Shown: piece by piece, positions 18,970-29,135 of the stretch
How positions within the stretch are numbered: the first letter of the stretch is position 1
Layout: each line of letters opens with the position of its first letter
Translations under genes and position numbers: made by a program
Assembly: GCF_004361885.1 (NCBI RefSeq)
Contig: NZ_SNWH01000005.1
Location: 124,001 to 188,000 of the forward strand
Length of the DNA: 64,000 nucleotides
Source of the DNA: Halomonas ventosae
GTDB lineage: Bacteria; Pseudomonadota; Gammaproteobacteria; Pseudomonadales; Halomonadaceae
Reading direction: 5' to 3'
Notes under the pieces: model-generated
What the model saw: the letters and a program-made list of their open reading frames with translations, nothing else
The model's database searches: none
What the model was told of the DNA's origin: nothing

Positions 18970-20364
18970 TTAGAGCCCCAGCAGGCGCAGCCACCAGCGA
19001 CGCCACGGTGGATCAATCAGCCCCACGGCGTTGTGGCGGGCCTGCAGGAAGACGCTACGCGGGTGGCTGAAACGCAGGAAACCGGTCTCGCCATGGTAGG
19101 CCCCCATGCCGCTCTCGCCGATGCCGCCAAAAGGCAGGGCGGGCACGACGCCATGCCACAGGGTGTCGTTGAAGACCACGCCGCCCGAGCGGGTCTGCTC
19201 CAGCAGTTGCCGGCGACGGGCCGGGTCGTCGGTGAAGGCGTAGAGCGCCAGAGGGCTAGGCCCCGCGGCGACCCGGGCCAGGGCAGCGTCGAAGTCGCGC
19301 ACGCCGATCACCGGCAGCCAGGGGCCGAAGACCTCCTCCTGCATGATCGCCAGGTTGGCGGTGGGGTCGATCACCAGCGTGGGCGGCAGCTTGGCGCCAT
19401 GGCTGAACGCCTGTCGTTCGCCGAGCTCGATCACCCGGCAGCCGTGGTCGCGCGCCTCTGCCAACATGCCCTCGAGCCGCTGGCGCGCGCCTTCACCGGG
19501 CACCGCCGAGTAGTCATCGCTGGCGGTACCCGCCGGATAGAAGCCCTTGACCACCGCGCGGATCGCCTCGATGAAGGCCGGCAGGCGTGCTGCATCGACC
19601 AGCACAGGGTCCGGCGCGATGCAGGTCCGGCCGGCATTGAGCCACTTGCCAAAGGCGATGCGCCGGGCGGCATGCGCCAGGTCGGCGTCCTCGGCGACGA
19701 TGGCCGGGGCCTTGCCGCCGAGTTCCAGGGTAACCGGGGTCAGGTGCTCCGCCGCGGCGCGGGCCACCTCACGGCCGACCCGCGGGCTGCCGGTGAATAG
19801 CAGGTGATCGAAGGGCAGGGCGGCGAAGGCCTGGGCGGTGGCGGTGTCGCCGGTAACCACGCTCAACTCGTCGGTCGCGAAATAGCGCTCCGCCAGCTGT
19901 GCCAGCAAGGCACTGGTAGTGGGGGTCTGCTCGCTGGGCTTGAGCATTACCCGGTTGCCCGCGGCCAGCGCATCCACCGCCGGCAGCAGTGCCAGGCCCC
20001 AGGGGTAGTTGGCCGGGGCGATGATGCCCACCACCCCCAGCGGCTGGCGGTGGATGCGCGCCCGACCGGGCAGTAGCCGCCAGGGCACCGCGGCACGACG
20101 CGACGCCATCCAGCGCTTGAGGTGGCGGCGAGCGTGGCGGATGGCCATCAGCAAGGGGGCGATCTCCGCCAGGCGCGTCTCGGCCTCGGCACGGTGGCCG
20201 ATATCTTGGTGGATCGCCTGGATGATCTTGTCGCGATGTTGGCGGGTCATGCGCGCCAGGCGGGCGAGGCGGTCGCGGCGGGTCGCCGCCGAGGGGAAGG
20301 GCTCGGCGGCGAAGGCGTGGCGCTGCTGGTCCAGATGCGCCTGCAGGGCGCGGGCATCGGTCAT
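18970..20364 (-). CDS. Aldehyde dehydrogenase, coniferyl-aldehyde-dehydrogenase-like
   Basis: A 464-residue NAD(P)-dependent aldehyde dehydrogenase. Active-site features are visible: cofactor-binding APANYPWGL, TGSPRVG, glutamate in TLELGGKAP and the catalytic cysteine in GRTCIAPD. Length and the C-terminal membrane-like tail (WRRWWLRLLGL) match the coniferyl/fatty aldehyde dehydrogenase branch. The ATG at 20364 has GGAG 6 bases upstream; an ATG six bases earlier abuts that GGAG and is unlikely. True substrate unknown. Confidence 0.88.
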   Translation of the reverse strand: MTDARALQAHLDQQRHAFAAEPFPSAATRRDRLARLARMTRQHRDKIIQAIHQDIGHRAEAETRLAEIAPLLMAIRHARRHLKRWMASRRAAVPWRLLPGRARIHRQPLGVVGIIAPANYPWGLALLPAVDALAAGNRVMLKPSEQTPTTSALLAQLAERYFATDELSVVTGDTATAQAFAALPFDHLLFTGSPRVGREVARAAAEHLTPVTLELGGKAPAIVAEDADLAHAARRIAFGKWLNAGRTCIAPDPVLVDAARLPAFIEAIRAVVKGFYPAGTASDDYSAVPGEGARQRLEGMLAEARDHGCRVIELGERQAFSHGAKLPPTLVIDPTANLAIMQEEVFGPWLPVIGVRDFDAALARVAAGPSPLALYAFTDDPARRRQLLEQTRSGGVVFNDTLWHGVVPALPFGGIGESGMGAYHGETGFLRFSHPRSVFLQARHNAVGLIDPPWRRWWLRLLGL

Positions 20365-20492
20365 GCACATCTCCGTGTGTCGATGAGGATGGAAGCGGGC
20401 TCGGGCACTGGGCACAATGTAGGCCTTCTGCCAATGGCTTGTCAGCTGTCGGCGCCCCTTGCCTTGGATAACGCATTTTTTCGGGAGCAGCC

Positions 20493-21632
20493 ATGACCCC
20501 GCTCGTTCTGCATGAACTGCCCGCTATTGGGGCGGTGCCGGCCGTGCGCTGGAACGCATTGGTCGGCGACGACCATCCCTTCCTGCGCCACGAGTTCCTG
20601 CATGCTCTGGAGGCCAGTGGCGCGGTGAGCCCCGCCACCGGCTGGGTGCCGCGCCATTTGACCCTGTGGCAGGGCGAGGCGCTGGTCGGCATCATGCCGT
20701 ACTACCACAAGCACCACTCCTACGGGGAGTATGTGTTCGACTGGGGATGGGCCGAGGCCTGGGAACGCGCCGGCGGCGACTACTACCCCAAGGGGCTCTC
20801 GGCGATTCCCTTTACCCCCGCTCCGGGGCCGCGCCTGGCCCTGGCGGCGCACCTCGATCCCCTGATGGCCCGTCGGGTGATGGCGCGGGCCTGGGAGGAT
20901 AGCGCGCTGTCGAGCTGGCACCTGCTGTTTGCCGAACCGGCCGAGGTCGAGGCCTGGCAGACGGCCTGTCCGTCCCTGCTGGCACGCCAGGGAGTGCAGT
21001 TCCAGTGGCAGGATCGCGGCTATGGCGACTTCGAGGGCTTCCTGGCTGCCTTGACGGCCAAGCGGCGCAAGGCGATCCGCCGCGAGCGGCGCCTGGTGGC
21101 CGAACAGGGGCTGACCCTGCATCGCCTCGAGGGAGAGGCCATCGACGCGGCGGCGATGGCCCACTTCTTTCGCTGCTACGAGATCACCTACCTGGAGCGC
21201 GGCCGTCACGGCTACCTCAATCTCGACTTCTTCGAGCGGCTGCGTCGCACCCTGCCCGAATCGCTGTTGCTGATCCAGGCTCGCTTGAACGGGGCCCCGG
21301 TGGCCGCCGCGCTCTGCCTGCAGGGCGCGCGCACCCTCTACGGGCGTTACTGGGGCAGCGAGGTACTGGCCGACTGCCTGCACTTCGAGGCCTGCTACTA
21401 CCAGGGCATCGAGCATTGTCTCGAACGCGGCCTGACCACCTTCGACCCCGGGACCCAGGGCGAGCACAAGCTCTCCCGGGGCTTCGCCCCGCGGCGGCTC
21501 ACCTCGCTGCACCATATCGCCGACCCGCGCCTGCGCGACGCCGTGGCACGCTTCTGCGCCGAGGAGCGTACTCACGTCGAGGCCTACTGCCGGGCAGCCG
21601 AGGCGGCACTGCCCTTCCGGGAGGGCTCCTAA
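20493..21632 (+). CDS. FemAB/GNAT-like acyltransferase (peptidogalycan biosynthesis family)
   Basis: A 379-residue protein of the DUF482 family, which belongs to the GNAT superfamily and resembles FemAB aminoacyl transferases. Recognisable blocks: PFLRHEFLHALE, PYYHKHHSYGEYVFDWGWA, KRRKAIRRERR, YYQGIEHCLERGL and FDPGTQGEHKLSRGFAP. Some members are annotated as peptidogalycan biosynthesis proteins; no substrate is established to my knowledge. GGGAG precedes the ATG. It stands alone, upstream of ftsB. Confidence 0.8.
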   Translation: MTPLVLHELPAIGAVPAVRWNALVGDDHPFLRHEFLHALEASGAVSPATGWVPRHLTLWQGEALVGIMPYYHKHHSYGEYVFDWGWAEAWERAGGDYYPKGLSAIPFTPAPGPRLALAAHLDPLMARRVMARAWEDSALSSWHLLFAEPAEVEAWQTACPSLLARQGVQFQWQDRGYGDFEGFLAALTAKRRKAIRRERRLVAEQGLTLHRLEGEAIDAAAMAHFFRCYEITYLERGRHGYLNLDFFERLRRTLPESLLLIQARLNGAPVAAALCLQGARTLYGRYWGSEVLADCLHFEACYYQGIEHCLERGLTTFDPGTQGEHKLSRGFAPRRLTSLHHIADPRLRDAVARFCAEERTHVEAYCRAAEAALPFREGS

Positions 21633-21699
21633 ACCCTGCCGATAGGCGGCGAAACTGGCATAATGCCCGCCATCGGTAACCTTGTGACGGACTCCCTGC

Positions 21700-22050
21700 A
21701 TGCTCAAGTGGCTGGCCATCGTGCTCATCATCCTGCTCGCGCTGCTGCAGTACCGGCTGTGGCTGGGCGAGGGCGGCATGCGTGAGCTCACCGAGGTGCG
21801 CCAACGCGTGGATGCCCTTGAGGAAGAGAACCAGCCGCTGCGCGACCGCAATGCCCGCCTGGCTGCCGAGGTGGTGGACCTCAAGACCGGCCTCGATGCC
21901 ATCGAGGAGCGGGCTCGCAGCGACATCGGCATGGTGCGCACGGACGAGCAGTTCTTCTGGGTGCCCGGTGTGGCGGTGGACAACACCGACCTCGAAATCA
22001 ATGCCGGCCTGGTGGGCATGCCGGCTCCCAGGCCGGAGGCCGGCCAGTGA
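21700..22050 (+). CDS. ftsB: Cell division protein FtsB
   Basis: A 116-residue bitopic inner-membrane protein of the FtsQLB divisome subcomplex. One N-terminal transmembrane helix (about 4-20, WLAIVLIILLALLQYRLW) is followed by a periplasmic coiled coil (about 28-70) and the conserved GxxxIEERARSDIGMV segment. Its stop overlaps the GTG start of ispD (GTGA). ftsB-ispD linkage is widely conserved in gammaproteobacteria. Confidence 0.94.
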   Translation: MLKWLAIVLIILLALLQYRLWLGEGGMRELTEVRQRVDALEEENQPLRDRNARLAAEVVDLKTGLDAIEERARSDIGMVRTDEQFFWVPGVAVDNTDLEINAGLVGMPAPRPEAGQ

Positions 22051-22790
22051 GCGCTAGCCTGTGGCTGGTGGTGCCCGCCGCGGGGCAGGGGCGGCGCGTG
22101 GGCGCCGAGCGCCCCAAGCAGTACCTGCCGCTGGCCGGCCGGCCGGTGCTGGCGCGCACTCTGGAACGGCTCCACGAGGCCTTCCCCGAGGCGCGGCTCT
22201 GTCTCTGCCTGGACGCCGACGACGCCTGGTTCGACCCCGCCTGGGTGCCCTTCGCCGATTGGCGGCGTTCGCCCGGTGGGGCCGAGCGAGCCGAGTCGGT
22301 GGTCAACGCCCTGGACGCCATCGCCGCGGATGCCACGGACGACGACCTGGTGCTGGTTCACGATGTGGCCCGGCCCTGTGTCACCGTGGCTGACCTGACG
22401 CGGCTGCTGGCCGCCATCGTCGACGATCCGGTGGGTGGGCTGCTGGCCGCGCCGGTCGCCGACACCATGAAGCGCGACGACGGCGCCGGGCGGGTGCGCG
22501 CCACCGAGTCCCGCGAGGGCCTGTGGCATGCCTTCACCCCCCAGGGCTTCCGCCTTGGCCTGTTGCGCCGTGCCCTGGGCGAGGCGCAGGCGCGCGGTGT
22601 CGCGGTGACCGACGAGGCCTCGGCGATGGAGGCGGCGGGGTTGTCGCCACGCCTGGTCAGCGGGCGTCGCGACAACCTCAAGATCACCCATCCCGAGGAT
22701 CTGGCCCTGGCCGAGCGGGTGCTGTCAGCTCAGCAGCGAACCGTCCACACTGACCACGCCGAGGCGTCCCCGGGGGCGCCGCGAGTTTGA
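22047..22790 (+). CDS. ispD: 2-C-methyl-D-erythritol 4-phosphate cytidylyltransferase
   Basis: Third step of the MEP isoprenoid pathway: CTP plus MEP to CDP-ME. A 247-residue nucleotidyltransferase with PAAGQGRRVGAERPKQYLPL at the N-terminus and the signature VLVHDVARPCV. The start is a GTG overlapping the ftsB stop by four bases. The C-terminal tail extends a little beyond the usual end. Eighteen bases separate it from ispF, the pathway's later enzyme. Confidence 0.94.
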   Translation: MSASLWLVVPAAGQGRRVGAERPKQYLPLAGRPVLARTLERLHEAFPEARLCLCLDADDAWFDPAWVPFADWRRSPGGAERAESVVNALDAIAADATDDDLVLVHDVARPCVTVADLTRLLAAIVDDPVGGLLAAPVADTMKRDDGAGRVRATESREGLWHAFTPQGFRLGLLRRALGEAQARGVAVTDEASAMEAAGLSPRLVSGRRDNLKITHPEDLALAERVLSAQQRTVHTDHAEASPGAPRV

Positions 22791-22808
22791 AGGGAGCATG
22801 AAACGCGC

Positions 22809-23303
22809 ATGATGCGAATCGGCCACGGCTTCGATGTCCACCGCTTCGGCGAGGGCGACCACCTGGTGGTCGGCGGCGTCGCCATTCCCTTCGCGCAGGG
22901 CTTCGTCGCCCACTCCGACGGCGACGTGCTGCTGCACGCGGTCTGCGACGCCCTGCTGGGGGCCTGTGCGCTGGGCGATATCGGCCACCACTTCCCCGAC
23001 ACCGACCCGGCCTGGGCCGGCGCCGACAGCCGTTTGCTGCTGCGCCAGGTCGCCCGGCTGGTGGACGGGGCCGGCTACCGGGTCGGCAATCTGGACGCCA
23101 CGCTGATCGCCCAGGCGCCGAAGATGGCGCCGCATATCGACGCCATGGCCGGGCATATCGCCGCGGACCTGGGCATCACCCAGGGCGCGGTCAACGTCAA
23201 GGCCACCACCAGCGAACGGCTCGGCTTCACCGGCCGCGGCGAGGGCATCGCCGCCGAGGCGGTGGCATTGCTGGTACGATGCAACGAAGGGGATGGCCGG
23301 TGA
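22809..23303 (+). CDS. ispF: 2-C-methyl-D-erythritol 2,4-cyclodiphosphate synthase
   Basis: Cyclises CDP-ME 2-phosphate to MEcPP in the MEP pathway. A 164-residue trimeric enzyme with the zinc ligands in GHGFDVHRF and the histidine of [12 protein letters not shown], plus the [19 protein letters not shown] signature. Two adjacent ATGs (22809 and 22812) are possible starts. Its stop overlaps the GTG of truD. Confidence 0.95.
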   Translation: MMRIGHGFDVHRFGEGDHLVVGGVAIPFAQGFVAHSDGDVLLHAVCDALLGACALGDIGHHFPDTDPAWAGADSRLLLRQVARLVDGAGYRVGNLDATLIAQAPKMAPHIDAMAGHIAADLGITQGAVNVKATTSERLGFTGRGEGIAAEAVALLVRCNEGDGR

Positions 23304-24415
23304 CTGAGCCTGCACACTCGGCCGTCGAGGATTCCATTGACTGGCCGCCGGCCTGGCCGCGGGTGCTCCAGGGCGAGCTCGGCGCGCCACCGAGTGGCGA
23401 CTACCGCACCGTCCCCGAGGACTTCCGGGTCGAGGAGCTTCTCGACTTCGCCCCGCAAGGCGAGGGCGAGCACCTGTGGCTGTTCATCGAGAAGCGCGAC
23501 CAGACCACCGCCATGGTGGCCCGCGAGCTCGCCCGGCTCTGCGCGGTTGCGCCGCGGCAGGTCGGTTATGCGGGCATGAAGGACCGCGTCGCCGTGACCC
23601 GCCAATGGCTCTCCGTGCAGCTGCCTGGCCGCGAGGCCCCCGAGGCCCTGGTGACGCGACTCGCCGAGCGCGGCATCCGGGTGCTCGACCAGGCTCGCCA
23701 TCCGCGCAAGCTCAAGCGCGGCGTGCATCGGGCCAACCGTTTTCGCCTGCGGATCAGCGGGGCGGCGGTGGCCGACCCGGCGCTCGAGGCGCGCTGGCAG
23801 CGCCTGTGCCAGGCGGGGGTCGCCAACTACGTCGGCCCTCAGCGCTTCGGCGCGGACGGGCGCAACCTGCAGCGTGCCCGGGCCGTGCTGGCCCGCGGCT
23901 GGCGCAAGCGTGACGACCGCGCGGGCATGCTGCTCTCGGCGGCCCGCAGCTGGCTGTTCAACGAGCTGCTGGCCGCGCGCATCCGTGACGGCAGCTGGGC
24001 CACGCCGCTGCCCGGCGAGGTGGTGATGCTCGACGGCAGCGCCAGCCAGTTCGGCGTCGCGCCGGACGCCGCCGTCGAGCTCGCCGAGCTGCGCGAGAGG
24101 GCGACACGCCTCGATCTGCATCCCGCCGGCATACTCTGGGGCGTTGGCGAGTCGCGCGCCGCCGGCGCGGCCAGGGCCCACGAGACCGCCCTGGCCGTGC
24201 GCTACCCGGGGCTTTGCGGCGGGCTCGAGCGCGCCGGTGTGCGCCTGGCCCGCCGGGCGCTGCGGCTACGCCTGGGCGAGCCACGGCTGACGCACGGCGA
24301 TGGCGAACTCTGGCTGGCCTTCAGCCTGCCGCGGGGGGTCTTCGCCACCGCCGTGCTGCGCGAACTGATCTCTCATCCCTCGCTGGGGACCCCGCCCCCT
24401 GACAGGAGTTCATGA
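23300..24415 (+). CDS. truD: tRNA pseudouridine(13) synthase
   Basis: Makes pseudouridine at position 13 of tRNA-Glu. A 371-residue TruD-family protein with the catalytic aspartate in [15 protein letters not shown] and the NANRF-like segment [14 protein letters not shown] at 23300 is taken as the start because AAGGGG lies 8 bases upstream and it overlaps the ispF stop as GTGA, mirroring the ftsB-ispD junction; a frame from 23279 would add 7 residues. The stop overlaps the surE ATGATG. Confidence 0.93.
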   Translation: MTEPAHSAVEDSIDWPPAWPRVLQGELGAPPSGDYRTVPEDFRVEELLDFAPQGEGEHLWLFIEKRDQTTAMVARELARLCAVAPRQVGYAGMKDRVAVTRQWLSVQLPGREAPEALVTRLAERGIRVLDQARHPRKLKRGVHRANRFRLRISGAAVADPALEARWQRLCQAGVANYVGPQRFGADGRNLQRARAVLARGWRKRDDRAGMLLSAARSWLFNELLAARIRDGSWATPLPGEVVMLDGSASQFGVAPDAAVELAELRERATRLDLHPAGILWGVGESRAAGAARAHETALAVRYPGLCGGLERAGVRLARRALRLRLGEPRLTHGDGELWLAFSLPRGVFATAVLRELISHPSLGTPPPDRSS

Positions 24416-25161
24416 TGCGTCGATTGCTGCTTTCCAATGACGACGGCGTGCATGCCCCCGGGCTGCGCGCCCTCCACGATGCCCTGCTGCCCCATGCGCG
24501 ACTGCGTGTGGTCGCGCCGGACCGCGACAAGAGCGGGGCCAGCAACTCCCTTACGTTGAGCCGGCCGCTGGCGCTCACCGCGCTCGACAACGGCTTCTAT
24601 AGCGTCGACGGTACGCCTGCCGACTGTGTCTACCTGGGGGTCAACGGCGTCTGGGACGAGAAGCCCGACCTGGTGATCTCGGGCATCAACCATGGTGGCA
24701 ACCTCGGCGACGACGTGCTCTACTCCGGCACGGTGGCCGCGGCCATGGAGGGGCGCAACCTGGGCATGGCAGCCATCGCCATGTCATTGGTGGGCGCGCG
24801 TTATTTCGAGACCGCCGGCCGCGTGGCGGCGAGCCTGGTGGGGGCGGCCGAGCAGCTCTCGCTGCCGCCGCGCAGCCTGCTCAACGTCAACGTGCCGGAC
24901 CTGCCGTGGAGCGAGATACAGGGCTTTCGGGTCACCCGGATGGGCTATCGCGGCCCGGCGGCCCGCCCCCTGGAGGTTCGTGATCCCCGGGGCCGGTTGC
25001 GTTACTGGATCGCCGCCGTGGGCGAGAACGCCGACGATGGCCCGGACACCGACTTTGCCGCCATCGAGGCGGGCTACGTTTCCATCACGCCGCTGCAGAC
25101 CGACCTGACCCGGCATGCCGCGTGCGACGACGTGCAGGACTGGCTGGATGCACTCACCTGA
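24412..25161 (+). CDS. surE: 5'/3'-nucleotidase SurE
   Basis: Metal-dependent nucleotidase/exopolyphosphatase linked to stationary-phase survival. A 249-residue protein with the N-terminal metal site [13 protein letters not shown], the [10 protein letters not shown] loop and the [24 protein letters not shown] block. AGGAG lies close before the ATGATG. The surE-pcm-nlpD-rpoS order is a conserved gammaproteobacterial cluster; pcm starts inside its end. Confidence 0.95.
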   Translation: MMRRLLLSNDDGVHAPGLRALHDALLPHARLRVVAPDRDKSGASNSLTLSRPLALTALDNGFYSVDGTPADCVYLGVNGVWDEKPDLVISGINHGGNLGDDVLYSGTVAAAMEGRNLGMAAIAMSLVGARYFETAGRVAASLVGAAEQLSLPPRSLLNVNVPDLPWSEIQGFRVTRMGYRGPAARPLEVRDPRGRLRYWIAAVGENADDGPDTDFAAIEAGYVSITPLQTDLTRHAACDDVQDWLDALT

Positions 25162-25816
25162 ACTGCTGCGCGGTGTCGGCATGACATCGCAGCGTACCCG
25201 CGACCGCATGGTCGGCCGCCTGGCTGACCAGGGCATACGCGACCCCCGAGTGCTCGAGGTGATGGCTCGCGAGCCGCGCCACCTCTTCCTCGACGAGGCC
25301 CTGGCGCATCGTGCCTATGAGGATACCTCGCTGCCCATCGGCCATGGCCAGACACTCTCCCAGCCGTGGATGGTGGCGCGCATGACCGAGCTGGTGATCC
25401 AGGAGGCGCCGTCCCGGGTGCTGGAGGTAGGCACCGGCTCCGGCTACCAGACCCTGGTGCTGTCGCGCCTGGTGGCGGAACTCTGGTCGGTGGAGCGGAT
25501 CAATGCCCTGCATCGCCGGGCCGGCGACCGCCTGCGCCTGCTCGAGGTTCACAATACCCGCCTGCGCCTCGCCGACGGCGGGCATGGCTGGCCGGAGCAG
25601 GCGCCTTTTGATGTCATCCTGCTCACCGCCTGCGCCAGCGAGCTGCCTGCGCCGCTGCTCGCCCAGCTTGGCGAGAGGGGCGTGTTGATCGCGCCGCTGG
25701 CCGAGGCGGATGGCGAGCAGTGGCTGACCCGCGTGCGCCGCAGCGGCGAGGGCTTGGAGCCACAGCGGCTGGAGAGGGTGCGCTTCGTGCCGTTGCTGGA
25801 AGGTGTCATTCGTTGA
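25148..25816 (+). CDS. pcm: Protein-L-isoaspartate O-methyltransferase
   Basis: Uses S-adenosylmethionine to methylate isoaspartyl residues in aged proteins. Family marks: [18 protein letters not shown] and the SAM motif [12 protein letters not shown], then RFVPLLEG at the C-terminus. A start at 25148 gives 222 residues and overlaps surE by 14 bases; a second ATG at 25181 (MTSQRTR) matches the start I recall for Pseudomonas Pcm and is equally plausible, giving 211 residues. Confidence 0.93.
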   Translation: MHSPELLRGVGMTSQRTRDRMVGRLADQGIRDPRVLEVMAREPRHLFLDEALAHRAYEDTSLPIGHGQTLSQPWMVARMTELVIQEAPSRVLEVGTGSGYQTLVLSRLVAELWSVERINALHRRAGDRLRLLEVHNTRLRLADGGHGWPEQAPFDVILLTACASELPAPLLAQLGERGVLIAPLAEADGEQWLTRVRRSGEGLEPQRLERVRFVPLLEGVIR

Positions 25817-25868
25817 GCGGTATCCCTGCCTGGCTACCAGGCGCTATTTCGTTGCAAGGAGTCCGCTG

Positions 25869-26840
25869 TTGAAACGTCATCTGGGTATCTTCCTCAGGGG
25901 CGCCGGTATGGGCGCCGCCGATGCCGTGCCCGGCGTGTCCGGCGGCACCATCGCCTTCGTCACCGGCATCTACGAGGAGTTGATCCACAGCATCAAGCAG
26001 TTCGGACCCAGCGCCTACCTGGCCTGGCGCCGTGGCGGCCTGCCGCTGCTGATGGCCCATCTCAACCTGGCCTTCGTGCTGCCGCTGCTGGCCGGCATCG
26101 CCGTTAGCCTGTTCAGCGTGGCTCACCTCGTAGTCTGGCTGATGGCGGATTTCCCGTTGCTGCTCGACGGCTTCTTCTTCGGTCTGGTAGCCGCCTCGGC
26201 GGTGGTGGTCAGCCGCCACCCGGCCACTTGGCGATGGTGGCACCTGCTGCCGCTGGTTGCCGGGCTGCTGCTCGCCCATGGCCTGCCGTCGCTAATGCCG
26301 CTGGTCGCCCAGCTCGGCAACCCTGCGCTAGTACTGGTGGTGGGCGGGGCCATCGCCATCAGTGCGCTGCTGCTGCCCGGCGTGTCGGGCAGCTTCCTGC
26401 TGCTTAGCATGGGGCTGTATGGCACGGTGATGCAGGGCGTGCGCAGCCTCGACCTGGGCCTGATCGGGCTGTTCGGGGTGGGCTGCCTGATTGGCCTGTT
26501 CGGCTTCTCGCGGCTGCTCTCCTGGCTGCTGCGCCACCACCATACCGCCACCCTGCAACTGCTGGTCGGCTTTATCATCGGCTCGCTGCCGGTACTCTGG
26601 CCGTGGCGCGAGCTGGTACGCTATCAGCTGGGACCCGATGGCCAGAAGATTCCCCTCGACTATCGATACCTGACCCCGGGCGATTTTGCCGACCTCACCG
26701 GCGACCCTGCCCGGCTGCCGGCGGTGGTGGCCCTGATGCTGGCCGGTGCCGCCCTGGTGCTGCTGATCAGCCGGGCCAATCGGCCCGCGACATCCGCTTG
26801 CCGACAAGGTGCTGACAAGGAGAAAGGCTCCGATGTATAA
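25869..26840 (+). CDS. DUF368 polyprenyl-phosphate flippase (PopT-like)
   Basis: A 323-residue polytopic membrane protein of the DUF368 family, whose members were shown to recycle undecaprenyl phosphate to the cytoplasmic face. The diagnostic GAADAVPGVSGGTIAFVTGIYEELI segment near the N-terminus is paired with a second internal copy, LLLPGVSGSFLLLSMGLY, suggesting an inverted repeat fold. Start is set at TTG 25869, 9 bases after AAGGAG; CTG 25866 is also possible, while the longer frame from GTG 25803 overlaps pcm. The stop overlaps the leader of nlpD. Gene symbol withheld because naming is recent. Confidence 0.85.
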   Translation: MKRHLGIFLRGAGMGAADAVPGVSGGTIAFVTGIYEELIHSIKQFGPSAYLAWRRGGLPLLMAHLNLAFVLPLLAGIAVSLFSVAHLVVWLMADFPLLLDGFFFGLVAASAVVVSRHPATWRWWHLLPLVAGLLLAHGLPSLMPLVAQLGNPALVLVVGGAIAISALLLPGVSGSFLLLSMGLYGTVMQGVRSLDLGLIGLFGVGCLIGLFGFSRLLSWLLRHHHTATLQLLVGFIIGSLPVLWPWRELVRYQLGPDGQKIPLDYRYLTPGDFADLTGDPARLPAVVALMLAGAALVLLISRANRPATSACRQGADKEKGSDV

Positions 26841-27975
26841 GCTATTTTTGATCTCCGGCCTGGCCCTGGCGCTGGCCGGCTGTGCCGCCCAGCAAGGGCA
26901 GCGCGAGCCGGTCCAGGTTCGCGACCTGTCGGCCAGCCGGGCGGACGCAACACCCGCCGAATACACCGTGAAAGCCGGGGATACGCTGTACGGCATCGCC
27001 TGGCGCCATGGTATGGACTACCGCGATCTGGCGCGCCTCAACCGCATCGGCCCGCCCTACCTCATCGAGCCCGGTCAACGGCTGATACTGGGTGGTGAGG
27101 GACGCGCCGCCGGCGAGCAGGGCGCCGATGACGCCTCCACCGGCCGCAAGGTGGCGACGATGGGGCGCGATGACGCCCCCGCCAGCGACGAGAAACTCGA
27201 CTGGCTGCTTCCCGACGAGAGCGCCATCGAGCGCAACCGTCGCCTTTCCGCCGAGCGTCAGGCGGCGCAAGACGCCGTCCAGTCGTCCAGCCCGGGCGCG
27301 CAGGAGGGGGCCGAAGGCGCCTCGCCGAAGGGGCCGGGGCCGGTCTACAACTACAACAGCCCCGGAGCGGACGGCACCCTGAGCGAGCGCGACCTGGCCG
27401 AGCGGCGGGAGCGGGCGTCGCGCGAAGCGCAGCGGCAGGCCGCCGCCGAGTCGCCCGATACCCCCAAAGCGGCAAGCAAGAACGCGACGCACCAGGTCGC
27501 TAGCACCCCGTCGCCGAGCACCGTTGCGGCCGATGCCGGAACCTCGGTTGCCGGCGAGGCGAGCGCCGAGCAGCGCGCCGGGCGGCGTTACACACCGGTG
27601 GAGGAGGTGGCCTGGCAGTGGCCTGCGTCCGGTGAGGTAGTGGGGCGTTTTGGCGAAGGGGGAAGCATCACCGCCGGCATTGATATCGCCGGGAAAAAGG
27701 GGCAACCTGTCAAGGCAGCCGGGCCGGGAATCGTGGTCTATGCAGGCAGCGGCGTCAGGGGCTACGGCAAGCTGATCCTGCTCAAGCACAACGACCAGTT
27801 CCTGAGTGCTTATGCCCACAACGACAGCCTGAAGGTCAAGGAGAACGACGTCGTCGAAGCCGGTGAGGTCATCGCCACCATGGGTGACAGCGATGCCGAG
27901 GACGTCAGGCTGCATTTCGAGGTGCGCAAGGATGGACAGCCTCAGGATCCTCTCAAGTTCCTGCCTTCCCGCTGA
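26833..27975 (+). CDS. nlpD: NlpD, LysM/LytM lipoprotein activating cell-wall amidase
   Basis: Outer-membrane lipoprotein that activates the amidase AmiC during daughter-cell separation. A signal peptide ends in lipobox LALAGC (Cys about residue 17). A LysM domain follows (about 43-87, [18 protein letters not shown]), then a long Ala/Ser/Glu-rich linker, and a C-terminal LytM/M23-like domain (about 255-380). The catalytic zinc ligands are lost: the place of the HxGxD motif reads TAGIDIAG, as in NlpD/EnvC activators. In E. coli a main rpoS promoter lies inside nlpD; the same is plausible here. Confidence 0.93.
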   Translation: MYKLFLISGLALALAGCAAQQGQREPVQVRDLSASRADATPAEYTVKAGDTLYGIAWRHGMDYRDLARLNRIGPPYLIEPGQRLILGGEGRAAGEQGADDASTGRKVATMGRDDAPASDEKLDWLLPDESAIERNRRLSAERQAAQDAVQSSSPGAQEGAEGASPKGPGPVYNYNSPGADGTLSERDLAERRERASREAQRQAAAESPDTPKAASKNATHQVASTPSPSTVAADAGTSVAGEASAEQRAGRRYTPVEEVAWQWPASGEVVGRFGEGGSITAGIDIAGKKGQPVKAAGPGIVVYAGSGVRGYGKLILLKHNDQFLSAYAHNDSLKVKENDVVEAGEVIATMGDSDAEDVRLHFEVRKDGQPQDPLKFLPSR

Positions 27976-28114
27976 CCCCCCCCAGGGGTGGACAGTATCA
28001 CCGGCAGGAAACACGGGCTGTAACCTAATAATAATGTTGTGCGTCGAACGTCCGACCCATGGACTCACGACGCTGGGTCGCCACCATGGGGTAGCAATCG
28101 AGGGGAGGCAATCG

Positions 28115-29122
28115 ATGAGCATGCTTGAACAGGACCTTCAGGATGTGAATCTGGCGTCCGTCGACGAGGCGGACGAGGACGCGGTCGAGACGCCGGATGA
28201 GCGAGAGGACATTGATGACGAAGAGGCCGTGATCAACGATGAGGAAGCCTTCGAGAAGGCTCTGAATCGCGAGGATCGCCATCGTCGCCAGAGCCTCGAT
28301 GCCACGCAGATCTACCTCAACGAGATCGGCTTCTCGCCATTGCTGACGCCGCAAGAAGAGGTCTACTACGGTCGCCTGGCGCGCCAGGGCGACCCGGTTG
28401 GCCGCTCGCGGATGATCGAATCCAACCTGCGTCTGGTAGTAAAGATCGCCCGGCGCTATCTCAACCGTGGCCTGACCCTGCTCGACCTGATCGAGGAGGG
28501 CAACCTGGGTCTGATCCGCGCGGTCGAGAAGTTCGACCCCGAGCGCGGCTTTCGCTTCTCCACCTACGCCACCTGGTGGATTCGCCAGACCATCGAGCGG
28601 GCGTTGATGAACCAGACCCGCACCATCCGTCTGCCGATCCATGTGGTCAAGGAACTCAACATCTACTTGCGGGCGGCCCGTGAGTTGACCCAGAAGCTCG
28701 ACCACGAGGCCACGGCCGAGGAGGTCGCCGACTACCTCGACAAGCCAGTGGAGACCGTCAAGAAGATGATGGGCCTCAACGAGCGGGTCTCATCGGTCGA
28801 CTACCCGATGGGCAGCGAGAACGACAAGCCGCTGATTGAGACCCTGGCCGACGACAATGACCAGGGCCCGGAGTCGACCCTGGTGGATGGCGATGTGCGC
28901 CAGCATGTCGACGAATGGCTGGCCGAACTCACCGAAAAGCAGATGGAGGTAGTGGTGCGCCGCTTCGGGCTGCGCGGCCATGAGGCCGCGACCCTTGAGC
29001 ACGTTGGCGAGGAGATCGGCCTGACGCGCGAGCGGGTTCGTCAGATCCAGGTAGAAGCCCTGAAGAAGCTGCGCCGCATGCTCGATAAGCAGGGCCTCTC
29101 GCTGGATGCCATCTTCGAATGA
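28115..29122 (+). CDS. rpoS: RNA polymerase sigma factor RpoS
   Basis: Stationary-phase/general stress sigma factor, including osmotic stress. A 335-residue sigma-70 family protein with an acidic N-terminal segment, region 2 ([49 protein letters not shown]) and region 4 helix-turn-helix ([20 protein letters not shown]). The ATG at 28115 is 5 bases after GGGGAGG. The 139 bases after nlpD hold no gene and form part of a long leader; I see no strong promoter there apart from an AT-rich TAATAATAAT near 28025-28034. Confidence 0.96.
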   Translation: MSMLEQDLQDVNLASVDEADEDAVETPDEREDIDDEEAVINDEEAFEKALNREDRHRRQSLDATQIYLNEIGFSPLLTPQEEVYYGRLARQGDPVGRSRMIESNLRLVVKIARRYLNRGLTLLDLIEEGNLGLIRAVEKFDPERGFRFSTYATWWIRQTIERALMNQTRTIRLPIHVVKELNIYLRAARELTQKLDHEATAEEVADYLDKPVETVKKMMGLNERVSSVDYPMGSENDKPLIETLADDNDQGPESTLVDGDVRQHVDEWLAELTEKQMEVVVRRFGLRGHEAATLEHVGEEIGLTRERVRQIQVEALKKLRRMLDKQGLSLDAIFE

Positions 29123-29135
29123 GGAACCCGCCGGC

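Noticed and set aside
20442-22691. 749-codon open frame on the reverse strand
   Set aside because: Antisense to the FemAB-like gene, ftsB and ispD, with no recognisable domain.
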